Origin: Basidiobolus meristosporus CBS 931.73
Lineage: Eukaryota; Basidiobolomycota; Basidiobolomycetes; Basidiobolales; Basidiobolaceae
Direction: 5' to 3'
Length of the DNA: 64,000 nucleotides
Assembly (NCBI GenBank): GCA_002104905.1
Contig: MCFE01000358.1
Coordinates: 23,647 to 87,646, forward strand
Shown here: piece by piece, positions 10,799-21,509 of the stretch
Layout of the letters: every line of letters begins with the position of its first letter
Numbering within the stretch: position 1 is the first letter of the stretch
The notes under the pieces: model-generated
Database searches by the model: none
Told to the model about the DNA's origin: nothing
What the model saw: only the letters and a program-made list of their open reading frames with translations
Translations under genes and position numbers: made by a program

Positions 10799-12109
10799 AT
10801 GAGAATCAACAGTCCTTTGGGACAAGTACTCCTCGTGGGTTTTGTCTGCTTCGCATGCCCCGGCATGTTCAACGTCATCAACGGTATGGGCGCCGGTGGA
10901 CAGATGGACGATAACACAGCCAAGAACGGAAATGTCGCCCTTTACTCTTGCTTTGCCGTGTTCGGATGCCTAGGTGGTGGTTTCTACAACATTCTTGGTG
11001 GTCGTCTTTGCTTGTGCCTCGGTGGTTTGACTTACGCTTTGTACTCTGGCTCGCTCCTCTACTACAACGAGACCAAGAAGCCGCATTCGTGATCATTGCC
11101 AGTGCCATCCTTGGTGTTGGTGCTGGTATTCTGTGGACAGCTCAGGGTGTGGTGATGATGTCGTATCCCGCGGAAGATCAGAAGGGTCGCTGTGTCGGTC
11201 TGTTCTGGATTCTGTTCAACCTGGGTGGTGTGATGGGAGCCTTCATTCCATTCGGCCTCAACTTCCACTCTGACAAGGGAGCCGTCAGCAACAGCACCTA
11301 CCTCGCCTTCCTCGTGATCATGATTCTCGGTGCTCTCCTCGGACTCATTCTCCTGCCTCCTGGCAAGGTGATCCGTGATGATGGCAGCAGAGTAGTCGTG
11401 AAGAAGTTCACCAACATCGGCGGTGAGATCGTGGACATCCTCAAGCTCTTCACCAACAAGTACATGCTCCTGCTCACCCCATTGTTCATCAGCTCCAACT
11501 GGTTCTACTCATACCAGTTCGGCGCTGTGAACGGAGTGTTGTTCAACCTTCGCACCCGTTCCCTCAACAACGCCCTCTACTGGGGATCTCAGATGCTTGG
11601 TGCCTACGGCTTGGGAGCCTTCCTCGACAACCCTCGCTTCGGTCGTCGTGCCAGAGCTGTGTATGGACTGGCCATTGTTGGAGCGATCTTCTCGGCCACC
11701 TGGGCCGGAGGACTTGCCCTTCAGCTCCAATACACTCGTGAGGATCACCCCTCGAACATCGACTTCATCGACCACCCCAGCGAGTTCTGGCCCAAGTTCA
11801 TCCTGTACATCTTCTATGGCATGTGTGATGCCATGTTGCAGACCTATGCTTACTGGGTCATGGGAGCCTTGTCGAACGACTCGTCAGTGCTTGCTCGCTA
11901 TGCTGGCTACTACAAGGGCATCCAATCAGCCGGAGCTGCCATTGCGTGGAGAATCGATGCGGTCGGCACTGCCTTCCTTACCCAGCTGATCATCAACTGG
12001 GGGACTGTTCACTCTGTCTCTTCCATTCACCTACTTTGTAGCGCGCGAGGTCAAGGAGACCTGCAACGATGGCGCCGAAGAGAAGGGCGAGGTAGCAGAC
12101 AAAGAGTAA
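10799..12109 (+). pseudogene. UNC-93-like transporter, type A copy 6, two frameshifts
   Basis: It has the intact length of 1,311 bases, but a base is missing after the KK codons (about 11083), identical to copies 3 and 4, and a G is gained near 12001 (five Gs instead of four in the NWG codons). The two cancel in length but leave about 306 codons out of the starting frame, so the protein as written has 97 residues. A second frame is open for 402 codons from 10948. The ending encodes EVADKE as in copy 2. AATAAA lies at 12212-12217. Confidence 0.85.
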
Positions 12110-12882
12110 ACCCAAACCGTAGCATTGTACAGAATTCAATCAATATTCCGCACTAAATATCATTACTATAAGCGCATCATAGCATTATCTTTGAGTTCAA
12201 ATTTAATATTGAATAAATCACCCTGTAAACGTACTTAGTTCAATGTTGATACGGATTTTTCTCCCCAAAGTACACATGCAACCCGCTACTAGTTCTCAAG
12301 TGTGTTGGCGACAATTATATTACTCTCGCATGTCAGTCTTTCTGAGCACATCATTCCTTATATTATCACAAGAAGTAGGGTTCATGTCTAATTTGCAGTG
12401 AGTTCCGGTAAGTGGGTTACAATCATGAAAGGGTTGGTAACATGGGTAATAGTTTGGGCTGTATAGCGGCCAGCGGCGTTTAATTTATGATCGGTTTAAG
12501 TTTGCAGATCGTTGTGATAAGTCTCTTGATGCCTAACATGTTGGTGATGTACAGGAAGTTGAGAATATCTAGTAGTGAATATGATTGCTTTACTACTATT
12601 GATTGTTCTATTGTTACGAATTCACAATCGGCGGCTGAAGAAGGCAAGTATAGCCATTCGTCTTCATGGGTAGTAGATGTGCCATCATTATTATTCAGCA
12701 TTAATCGATATCATAGTCTTCTGTGTTTAATTGGCAGCGCTTCCGGTACTGGAAGTCTGTTGTGTTATGCTTGGCCTTTACTTCGTCGGAGGTTTACTTT
12801 ATAACTTACTAATGCAACAAACAACAGCGTGATGAGCTGTGGATACTCTAGTGTTCTAACATAACAAACACATCGTCTGCGG
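12110..12882. other. spacer after copy 6
   Basis: AT-rich sequence. The 105-codon ORF 12487-12804 has a hydrophobic start followed by a serine-rich segment. It could be a heavily altered remnant of a transporter 5' end but I cannot align it convincingly. Confidence 0.35.
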
Positions 12883-13121
12883 CTTCTACACTGCCATGCT
12901 AACTATCAATACCTGAATAAGCATACGAGTTTTGTACACAATTTCCAATACTCTCGCTGACTTGACTGCTTATTACAACGATTAACAGGTGGCTCCAGCA
13001 GCCAATTCCCCCGAAACGGGAGCCGTTAGTACCATCCTACACGTTCAGCCGATCTTTAGTTGAGGACTCTTCCCTACAGCTTTACCGATAACTACCGTCG
13101 TAACTTTCAGGTAGAAGGAAG
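12883..13121 (+). pseudogene. decayed relic of a UNC-93-like gene 3' region
   Basis: Scattered but collinear matches to the last quarter of the intact gene: segments resembling the codons for ARYAGYYKG, for QSAGAA and then QLI-NWGLFTLSLPFTYFVA occur in the right order (for example CAGCCGATC, GAGGACTCTTCCCTAC, then ACTACCGTCGTAAC). Many indels and stops remain. It suggests an extra copy once lay between copies 6 and 7. Confidence 0.5.
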
Positions 13122-13390
13122 CTTATACCCGTTCCATCAATAAGGAAGAAGCATGCAATGACCGAGCGTAGTTTCAGGACAAATCCGTCAACCGTGTTTT
13201 TACACTACAATAGTCACCCATTGACATATCTATGCTACTCGTACATAGTGAGTAAATACTACTGCTTACACGACCATCGCACTTACTCCGCATAGATTTG
13301 CTGAAGAGAAAGTTGGGCGGTTCTCGGTTCTGATCATCTGAGGCAAAAATTTATCGAATGTGGGGTGTATTTAGATGTAGAAAAAGTAAC

Positions 13391-13878
13391 TATCGAAACA
13401 GAAACTGAAGGCAAACACTAACATTGAAATGGTCATCTAATCATTCCTAATTTGGGGTTGCCTGTGCCATTCTTGGAGCTGAGATTGGATACTATTCCAA
13501 TTAGAGCGTAGCATATATCTTAATGTAGAGATCAATACCAACCAATCGTGATCCCAAGGACCATGAGTATTTGGTTAATGGAATACTCATGGAAAAGCTA
13601 GCTCAGATCTCCGTGCAATTAGTGGCGTCGGTGATTCGGTGCTTTCTAGGACATTGAACATGCTCATGCAATTTAGCTTTGTGGTGGTAAAAAACCCAGC
13701 TTGACAGTAATCTAATCATTATGGGACCAGGCGGAGTTCTGGACTATTTCTGAATTCAGTAATCGCCTCAAACTCCATAGTTCCGCAAGTATAAAGATCT
13801 GCAGTGAGGTAATCATAAGGCACAACCCTTAATACCACTCTTACTCTTACTCTTACTACAACTAGTTACAACTTTACA
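13391..13878 (+). promoter_or_regulatory. shared upstream module and promoter of copy 7
   Basis: About 490 bases also found before copies 8, 9 and 10. A perfect inverted repeat at 13561-13592 has 11-bp arms (CCATGAGTATT) and a 10-base loop. GGAGTTCTGG starts at 13733. The TATA element is a reduced TATAAAGA at 13790-13797, where its sister modules have TATATAAG or TATATAAA. The leader has repeated CTTACT units and ends CTAGTTACAACTTTACA before the ATG. Confidence 0.65.
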
Positions 13879-15189
13879 ATGAGAATCAACAGTCCTCTGG
13901 GACAAGTACTCCTGGTGGGTTTTGTCTGCTTCGCATGTCCCGGCATGTTCAACGTCATCAACGGTATGGGTGCCGGTGGTCAGATGGATGATAACACAGC
14001 CAAGAACGGAAATGTCGCCCTTTACTCTTGCTTTGCCGTGTTCGGATGCCTAGGTGGTGGTTTCTACAACATTCTTGGTGGTCGTCTTTGCTTGTGCCTC
14101 GGTGGTTTGACTTACGCTTTGTACTCTGGCTCGCTCCTCTACTACAACGAGACCAAGAAGCCCGCATTCGTGATCATTGCCAGTGCCATCCTTGGTGTTG
14201 GTGCTGGTATTCTGTGGACAGCTCAGGGTGTGGTGATGATGTCGTATCCCGCGGAAGATCAGAAGGGTCGCTGTGTCGGTCTGTTCTGGATTCTGTTCAA
14301 CCTGGGTGGTGTGATGGGAGCCTTCATTCCATTCGGCCTCAACTTCCACTCTGACAAGGGAGCCGTCAGCAACAGCACCTACCTCGCCTTCCTCGTGATC
14401 ATGATTCTCGGTGCTCTCCTCGGACTCATTCTCTTGCCCCCTGGCAAGGTGATCCGCGATGATGGCAGCAGAGTAGTCGTGAAGAAGTTCACCAACATCG
14501 GCGGCGAGATCGTGGACATCCTCAAGCTCTTCACCAACAAGTACATGCTCCTGCTCACCCCATTGTTCATCAGCTCCAACTGGTTCTACTCCTACCAGTT
14601 CGGCGCCGTGAACGGAGTGTTGTTCAACCTTCGCACCCGTTCCCTCAACAACGCCCTCTACTGGGGATCTCAGATGCTTGGTGCCTACGGCTTGGGTGCC
14701 TTCCTCGACAACCCTCGCTTCGGTCGTCGCGCCAGAGCTGTGTATGGACTGGCGATTGTTGGAGCGATCTTCTCGGCCACCTGGGCCGGAGGACTTGCCC
14801 TTCAGCTCCAATACACTCGTGAGGATCACCCCTCGAACATCGACTTCATCGACCACCCCAGCGAGTTCTGGCCCAAGTTCATCCTGTACATCTTCTATGG
14901 CATGTGTGATGCCATGTTGCAAACCTATGCCTACTGGGTCATGGGAGCCTTGTCGAACGACTCGTCAGTGCTTGCTCGCTATGCTGGCTACTACAAGGGC
15001 ATCCAATCAGCCGGAGCTGCCATTGCCTGGAGAATCGATGCTGTTGGCACTGCCTTCCTTACCCAGCTGATCATCAACTGGGGACTGTTCACTCTGTCTC
15101 TTCCATTCACCTACTTTGTAGCGCGCGAGGTCAAGGAGACCTGTAACGATGGCTCCGAGGAGAAGGGCGAGGTAGCTGACAAAGAGTAG
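13879..15189 (+). CDS. UNC-93-like MFS membrane transporter, type A copy 7
   Basis: Intact, 436 residues. It differs from copy 2 at A426S in the acidic tail and is otherwise the same by eye. Its TATA box is the weakest of copies 2-11. The stop is TAG, shared with copy 8, and the following bases (ATGGAATGCATGA) are also shared with copy 8, showing that the duplication includes the 3' flank. AATAAA lies at 15277-15282. Confidence 0.93.
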   Translation: MRINSPLGQVLLVGFVCFACPGMFNVINGMGAGGQMDDNTAKNGNVALYSCFAVFGCLGGGFYNILGGRLCLCLGGLTYALYSGSLLYYNETKKPAFVIIASAILGVGAGILWTAQGVVMMSYPAEDQKGRCVGLFWILFNLGGVMGAFIPFGLNFHSDKGAVSNSTYLAFLVIMILGALLGLILLPPGKVIRDDGSRVVVKKFTNIGGEIVDILKLFTNKYMLLLTPLFISSNWFYSYQFGAVNGVLFNLRTRSLNNALYWGSQMLGAYGLGAFLDNPRFGRRARAVYGLAIVGAIFSATWAGGLALQLQYTREDHPSNIDFIDHPSEFWPKFILYIFYGMCDAMLQTYAYWVMGALSNDSSVLARYAGYYKGIQSAGAAIAWRIDAVGTAFLTQLIINWGLFTLSLPFTYFVAREVKETCNDGSEEKGEVADKE

Positions 15190-16032
15190 ATGGAATGCAT
15201 GACATTGTACAGGATTTAATCAAGTTTATACTCGAAACATCGCTATTATAAGAGCATCTTTAAAATTCAATATGATAATAAATCAAGATATATTAGTCAT
15301 ATCCTTTATTCCAGGTCGTTCCCGAGTTTTCAATTACCTACAACATCTCAGTAATCCGCTCCAACTCCTCACTTTTTGCTGACAGAAATCTTATATTCAT
15401 CTATGTAGTTCTTTTAAATATATCATTCCTCCACTTTAATGCGAATATTGGTTTCAGTATTACTCATTTCTTTGCTGGACGGAATCTACTTTAATCGATT
15501 GACTTAGTAGGCGTATGACATCTGTTAACAACGTATGGTTTTCGCACGCATAGGCTCGTAGCGCTTGCTGTACCGTTAGCTCTGGTGCACAAATAACTAT
15601 CTAAGGAATGAAATAGTCGATATGCTGATCGTTCGTGTAGCACAGTTGTCAGCGATGTCAAATTACCCACTCATCCTGGTGTGCCGTTCGGTGGGATATA
15701 TTGAAATATGACCAACTAATGTAATCGAAATGACAGAAGGCTTGCTCTAACTCCGAAAAATGACCAAAGATGCAATAGTCAATGGAAACGGAGTATGCGT
15801 TGGCCGAACGATGTTCCATAGCAAATCGACCTACTGTATTTTTTTACACTACTATATTCAATCATCGATATCGCGGTGCTACCTGTACAATTTGAGTAAA
15901 GCAGCTGCTTACACGATTGTATTATCTATTCCACATGGACTTACGAAAAGAGAAATCGGTCAGTTCCCATTTCATATCTGTTACGGTGGTGATGCATTGA
16001 ATGTATGGTATATTTACATACAGCAAATGTAA
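15190..16032. other. spacer between copies 7 and 8
   Basis: Partly duplicated spacer: TTTACACTACTATATTCA and GCTTACACGATTG around 15840-15920 resemble 13197-13275 before copy 7, and weaker similarity continues at 18800-18910 before copy 9. The 90-codon ORF 15760-16032 lies within this repeat, is not conserved in the sister spacers and is not considered a gene. Confidence 0.5.
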
Positions 16033-16495
16033 CCATCAAAACAGAAACTGAAGGCAAACATTAACACTGAAATGGTCATCTAATCATTCCTAATTTGGAG
16101 CTGAGATTGGATACTATTCCAATTAGAGCGTAGCATATATCTTAATGTAGAGATCAATACCAACCAATCATGATCACAAGGACCATGAGTATTTGGTTAA
16201 TGGAATACTCATGGAAAAGCTTGCTCAGATCTCTGTGCAATTAGTGGCGTCGGTGATTCGGTGCTTTCTAGGACATTGAACATGCTCATGCAATTTAGCT
16301 TTATGGTGGTAAAAAATCCAGCTTGACAGTAATCTAATCATTATGGGACCAGGCGGAGTTCTGGACTAGTTCTGAATTCAGTAATCGCCTCAAACTCCGT
16401 AGCTCCACAAGTATATAAGATCTGCAGTGAGGTAATCATAAGGCACAACCCTTAATACTACTCTTACTCTTACTACAACTAGTTACAACTTTACA
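16033..16495 (+). promoter_or_regulatory. shared upstream module and promoter of copy 8
   Basis: Same module as copy 7 with a short internal deletion near 16093. The hairpin is at 16183-16214, GGAGTTCTGG from 16354, TATATAAG at 16412-16419, and the leader ends CTAGTTACAACTTTACA. Confidence 0.65.
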
Positions 16496-17807
16496 ATGAG
16501 AATCAACAGTCCTCTGGGACAAGTACTCCTGGTGGGTTTTGTCTGCTTCGCATGTCCCGGCATGTTCAACGTCATCAACGGTATGGGCGCCGGTGGTCAG
16601 ATGGATGATAACACAGCCAAGAACGGAAATGTCGCCCTTTACTCTTGCTTTGCCGTGTTCGGATGCCTAGGTGGCGGTTTCTACAACATTCTCGGTGGTC
16701 GTCTTTGCTTGTGCCTCGGTGGTTTGACTTACGCTTTGTACTCTGGCTCGCTCCTCTACTACAACGAGACCAAGAAGCCGGCATTCGTGATCATTGCCAG
16801 TGCCATCCTTGGTGTTGGTGCTGGTATTCTGTGGACAGCTCAGGGTGTGGTGATGATGTCGTATCCCGCGGAAGATCAGAAGGGTCGCTGTGTCGGTCTG
16901 TTCTGGATTCTGTTCAACCTGGGTGGTGTGATGGGAGCCTTCATTCCATTCGGCCTCAACTTCCACTCTGACAAGGGCGCCGTCAGCAACAGCACCTACC
17001 TCGCCTTCCTCGTGATCATGATTCTCGGTGCTCTCCTCGGACTCATTCTCTTGCCCCCTGGCAAGGTGATCCGCGATGATGGCAGCAGAGTAGTCGTGAA
17101 GAAGTTCACCAACATCGGTGGTGAGATCGTGGACATCCTCAAGCTCTTCACCAACAAGTACATGCTCCTGCTCACCCCATTGTTCATCAGCTCCAACTGG
17201 TTCTACTCCTATCCAGTTCGGTGCCGTGAACGGAGTGTTGTTCAACCTTCGCACCCGTTCCCTCAACAACGCCCTCTACTGGGGATCTCAGATGCTTGGT
17301 GCCTATGGCTTGGGAGCCTTCCTCGACAACCCTCGCTTCGGTCGTCGTGCCAGAGCTGTGTATGGACTGGCGATTGTTGGAGCGATCTTCTCGGCCACCT
17401 GGGCCGGAGGACTTGCCCTTCAGCTCCAATACACTCGTGAGGATCACCCCTCGAACATCGACTTCATCGACCACCCCAGCGAGTTCTGGCCTAAGTTCAT
17501 CCTGTACATCTTCTATGGCATGTGTGATGCCATGTTGCAAACCTATGCCTACTGGGTCATGGGAGCCTTGTCGAACGACTCATCAGTGCTTGCTCGCTAC
17601 GCTGGCTACTACAAGGGCATTCAATCAGCCGGAGCTGCCATTGCGTGGAGAATCGATGCTGTCGGCACTGCCTTCCTCACCCAGCTGATCATCAATTGGG
17701 GACTGTTCACTCTGTCTCTTCCATTCACCTACTTCGTAGCACGCGAGGTCAAGGAGACCTGTAACGATGGCGCTGAAGAGAAGGGCGAGGTAGCTGACAA
17801 AGAGTAG
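16496..17807 (+). pseudogene. UNC-93-like transporter, type A copy 8, one frameshift
   Basis: 1,312 bases. A single T is gained near 17212 in the codons for SYQFG (TCCTATCCAG for TCCTACCAG), within a few bases of the third insertion in copy 3. The reading frame then runs to 314 residues, of which about 239 are correct (TM1 to within TM7). It has the AAGCCGGC codon pair shared with copy 11, not the AAGCCGC deletion of copies 3, 4 and 6. AATAAA lies at 17884-17889. A single correction would make it intact, so it is the best candidate for an assembly artefact. Confidence 0.85.
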
Positions 17808-18361
17808 ATGGAATGCATGATATTGTATAGAATTCAATCACTTTAAACATCATCATAAGAGCATTTTTGAAACACATTATATGAATAAAGAATACATATC
17901 GAAATTTGCTAGCTTCATGTCGATACTGAATTACTCTTCATCTTTACCTAACCTAACAGGCTCTACAAAACTCCAGCTGAAGCGAATAGAATCCACGTAT
18001 TGTGTACTTACGTCTATTTTTATCTTGTCTTTCCTTTGGCTATTTATCGAAGGAATCTGATTTAATCGATTGATTTCGTATCCGATATGTCTGGTCTTCA
18101 TGGAAATTAGGTGTAGGATATTGGTAGCTAATGTTTAGTGCGTTGTGGTATGCAACACTCTGCTAAAGAGCGATATGATCGGCTCGAACAAGACTCGTAC
18201 CGCACAGCTGATTGTGGCACCATACAACACCTCACATAAGTGCTAATTTTCAGTAAAAGCAGGTTGAAAAGGCCATAGTTTACTCCTTATATAGCTATTG
18301 GGATAAGTATTATGATGACCCACGCATAGTAGTAAGTGAAAATGCCAGCCTTTTTTTCGGA
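17808..18361. other. spacer after copy 8
   Basis: Includes the copy 8 poly(A) signal and sequence weakly related to the copy 7-8 spacer (compare 18170-18220 with 15620-15660). No gene seen. Confidence 0.45.
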
Positions 18362-18750
18362 AGATAGCACTGCAGAGAACCGAATCGGTGGCCTTCACTC
18401 ATGCTTTGCCTCATTCACAGGTTTAGGCTGTGATTTCTACAACGTGCTAGATGGTTTCCTGAGTCACGATATTGTTAGGGTCAGGGTAGCCCTAACCCGT
18501 GTTCATCCCCTGAATTGACTATGACCTCTGTAGTGCCATGATGTATTTCTATGCCTGGTTATTTATTCCAGTCTTGTTCATTATACTAACTACCACAAGG
18601 ACACCCTATCGGTAGGTGCGGTCATTGCATAAATAATCAATTTCCTTATTACCGACTTTCTCACCCTGCTGACCATCAGCTGAGGACGCTTTACCCTATC
18701 ACTTCTGAACATCTATTTCGTAGCATGAGAGATCTCGGAAATCTGTAATT
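18362..18750 (+). pseudogene. decayed relic of a UNC-93-like gene, two joined ends
   Basis: The first part (18362-18462) reads STAEN...SCFASFTGLG...DFYNVLDGF, clearly related to residues 39-69 of the intact protein. The second part (about 18520-18750) follows, in order, the codons around YGMCDAMLQTYAYW, GYYKGIQ, and then TQLIINWG through FVAREVKETCN, with many substitutions and indels. The middle of the gene (roughly residues 70-339) is missing, a deletion similar in style to copy 1. It has no usable frame. Confidence 0.75.
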
Positions 18751-19001
18751 AGTCTACCAACGGGTACAGGATGGGTATTAACAGTACAGAAGCCGAGACC
18801 TAACCAATATACCCCATTTATTGCACTTCCATCATCTATTATCGCTATCTCAATGAGAATAAACACAACCATGATTTACTCCACATAGACTTACGAAATA
18901 GTGTAATAGTCTGTTAATAATTCGGATCCGCCTTGGTAAAATTTTCTCGAACGTGGAGTATGTTCCATAAACATAAAGTGCTAAATCGTAAAGAATTTCA
19001 T
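18751..19001. other. spacer between the relic and copy 9 module
   Basis: AT-rich sequence with weak similarity to the spacers before copies 7, 8 and 10 (ACTCCACATAGACTTACGAAA). No gene seen. Confidence 0.4.
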
Positions 19002-19491
19002 GAGATCGAAATAGAATTCAAGGGCAAGCAATAGCATCAGAATGGTCATCCAATCATTCCTAATTTGGGATTCCCAGTGCCCTTGATGAAACTTGAATTG
19101 AACACGGTTCCAATTAGATCGTAGCATATATCCTAACGAAGAGATCAATACCAACCATTTATGATCCCAAGGACCATGAGTATTTGGTTAATGGAATACT
19201 CATGGAAAAGCCTGCTCAGATCTCTGTGCAATTAGTGGCGTCGGTGATCTGGTGCTTTCTAGGACATTGAACATGCTCATGCAATTTAGCTTTGTGATGG
19301 TAAAAAACCCAGCATGACAGCAATCTAATCATTATGGGACCAGGCGGAGTTCTGGACTATTTCTGAATTCAGTAATCGCCTCAAACTCCATAGTTCCGCA
19401 AGTATATAAAGATCTGCAGTGAGGTAATCATAAGGCACAACCCTTAATACTACTCTTACTTACTCTTACTACAACTAGTTACAACTTTACA
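19002..19491 (+). promoter_or_regulatory. shared upstream module and promoter of copy 9
   Basis: Hairpin at 19174-19205, GGAGTTCTGG from 19346, TATATAAA at 19403-19410 and leader ending CTAGTTACAACTTTACA before the ATG. Confidence 0.65.
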
Positions 19492-20802
19492 ATGAGAATC
19501 AACAGTCCTCTGGGACAAGTACTCCTGGTGGGTTTTGTCTGCTTCGCATGCCCCGGCATGTTCAACGTCATCAACGGTATGGGCGCCGGTGGTCAGATGG
19601 ATGATAACACAGCCAAGAACGGAAATGTCGCCCTTTACTCTTGCTTTGCCGTATTCGGATGCCTAGGTGGTGGTTTCTACAACATTCTCGGTGGTCGTCT
19701 TTGCTTGTGCCTCGGTGGTTTGACTTACGCTTTGTACTCTGGCTCGCTCCTCTACTACAACGAGACCAAGAAGCCCGCATTCGTGATCATTGCCAGTGCC
19801 ATCCTTGGTGTTGGTGCCGGTATTCTGTGGACAGCTCAGGGTGTGGTGATGATGTCGTATCCCGCGGAAGATCAGAAGGGTCGCTGTGTCGGTCTGTTCT
19901 GGATTCTGTTCAACCTGGGTGGTGTGATGGGAGCCTTCATTCCATTCGGCCTCAACTTCCACTCTGACAAGGGAGCCGTCAGCAACAGCACCTACCTCGC
20001 CTTCCTCGTGATCATGATTCTCGGTGCTCTCCTCGGACTCATTCTCTTGCCCCCTGGCAAGGTGATCCGTGATGATGGCAGCAGAGTAGTCGTGAAGAAG
20101 TTCACCAACATCGGCGGTGAGATCGTGGACATCCTCAAGCTCTTCACCAACAAGTACATGCTCCTGCTCACCCCGTTGTTCATCAGCTCCAACTGGTTCT
20201 ACTCCTACCAGTTCGGCGCCGTGAACGGAGTGTTGTTCAACCTTCGCACCCGTTCCCTCAACAACGCCTTGTACTGGGGATCTCAGATGCTTGGTGCCTA
20301 CGGCTTGGGAGCCTTCCTTGATAACCCTCGCTTCGGTCGTCGCGCCAGAGCTGTGTATGGACTGGCGATTGTTGGAGCAATTTTCTCTGCCACCTGGGCC
20401 GGAGGACTTGCCCTTCAGCTCCAATACACTCGTGAGGATCACCCCTCGAACATCGACTTCATCGACCACCCCAGCGAGTTCTGGCCCAAGTTCATCCTGT
20501 ACATCTTCTATGGCATGTGTGATGCCATGTTGCAAACCTATGCCTACTGGGTCATGGGAGCCTTGTCGAACGACTCGTCAGTGCTTGCTCGCTATGCTGG
20601 CTACTACAAGGGCATCCAATCAGCCGGAGCCGCCATTGCCTGGAGAATCGATGCTGTCGGCACTGCCTTCCTTACCCAGCTGATCATCAACTGGGGACTG
20701 TTCACTCTGTCCCTTCCATTCACCTACTTCGTAGCGCGCGAGGTCAAGGAGACCTGTAACGATGGCGCTGAAGAGAAGGGTGAGGCAGCTGACAAAGAGT
20801 AA
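19492..20802 (+). CDS. UNC-93-like MFS membrane transporter, type A copy 9
   Basis: Intact, 436 residues, differing from copy 2 at V432A. It has several silent changes not seen in its neighbours (for example GGAGCAATTTTCTCTGCC near 20375), consistent with a separate conversion history. AATAAA lies at 20885-20890. Confidence 0.93.
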   Translation: MRINSPLGQVLLVGFVCFACPGMFNVINGMGAGGQMDDNTAKNGNVALYSCFAVFGCLGGGFYNILGGRLCLCLGGLTYALYSGSLLYYNETKKPAFVIIASAILGVGAGILWTAQGVVMMSYPAEDQKGRCVGLFWILFNLGGVMGAFIPFGLNFHSDKGAVSNSTYLAFLVIMILGALLGLILLPPGKVIRDDGSRVVVKKFTNIGGEIVDILKLFTNKYMLLLTPLFISSNWFYSYQFGAVNGVLFNLRTRSLNNALYWGSQMLGAYGLGAFLDNPRFGRRARAVYGLAIVGAIFSATWAGGLALQLQYTREDHPSNIDFIDHPSEFWPKFILYIFYGMCDAMLQTYAYWVMGALSNDSSVLARYAGYYKGIQSAGAAIAWRIDAVGTAFLTQLIINWGLFTLSLPFTYFVAREVKETCNDGAEEKGEAADKE

Positions 20803-21509
20803 TTCCAAAGCATTACATTGTACAGAATTAATCAAGACTTCAATTGCAACATCATCTCAAGAGCACTTTCGAGAGAGACATATTAATAAATGAAAACCTA
20901 TCAATAGTTCCTCTCGCACCTCTCTGTGCGAAATACTTTCATTCAAAACGCTTTGTAGCTTGTAATAGATAATTTTTTTTGGAATATACTTACTAAATTT
21001 TGGTGGATAGGCTTACATGAGTGAAAATTGGGTGTATAGTGGGCAAATTCCGTACTTGGCACTACTTAAAATCACTGTAGTGTCGATTTAAAACCGGTAA
21101 TTCCTGGGTGGTAAGACTCCCTGAACCTTATTCTGGCTAGCGAGAGGGCTTGGGGAATCTATACTGTTGATAACTCTTTCTTAACCTTATCCCCAGTAAA
21201 AGACTCTGTACCCTACCTCTTTGAACTAATTACTGTGAGGTTCTCCCAAACCTAAGGAGAACGGAGTGTCTGTTAAAAGTTATAAAGTCCAGACTGGTAC
21301 GATATAGTGCAACTGTTACATAACTATCACCAGTGAACAATGCGTTAGTGTTATTTAACTAGTTGAATAAAGACTAGCGCTTACTTAACCTTTGCATTTT
21401 CTCCGCACAGACTTGCTTAAAGGGGTGACAATCAGTTCATGTTTCAATTCTGATGTATACGAGATTTACTTGTATATGGTGTATATTCCCATACAACACA
21501 CAGCATTGA
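20803..21509. other. spacer between copies 9 and 10, with a possible gene relic
   Basis: Sequence at about 21075-21265 has loose, collinear similarity to the 3' end of the transporter (CTCTGTACCCTACCTCTT, then ACTGTGAGGTT, then CTAAGGAGAA, corresponding to LFTLSLP...REVKET). The match is weaker than for the relic at 18362. Part of the spacer (21360-21440) resembles those before copies 7-9. Confidence 0.35.

Noticed and set aside
12487-12804. 105-codon ORF as a new small membrane protein
   Set aside because: Only its start is hydrophobic, it has no recognisable content, and it sits in a spacer with gene relics.
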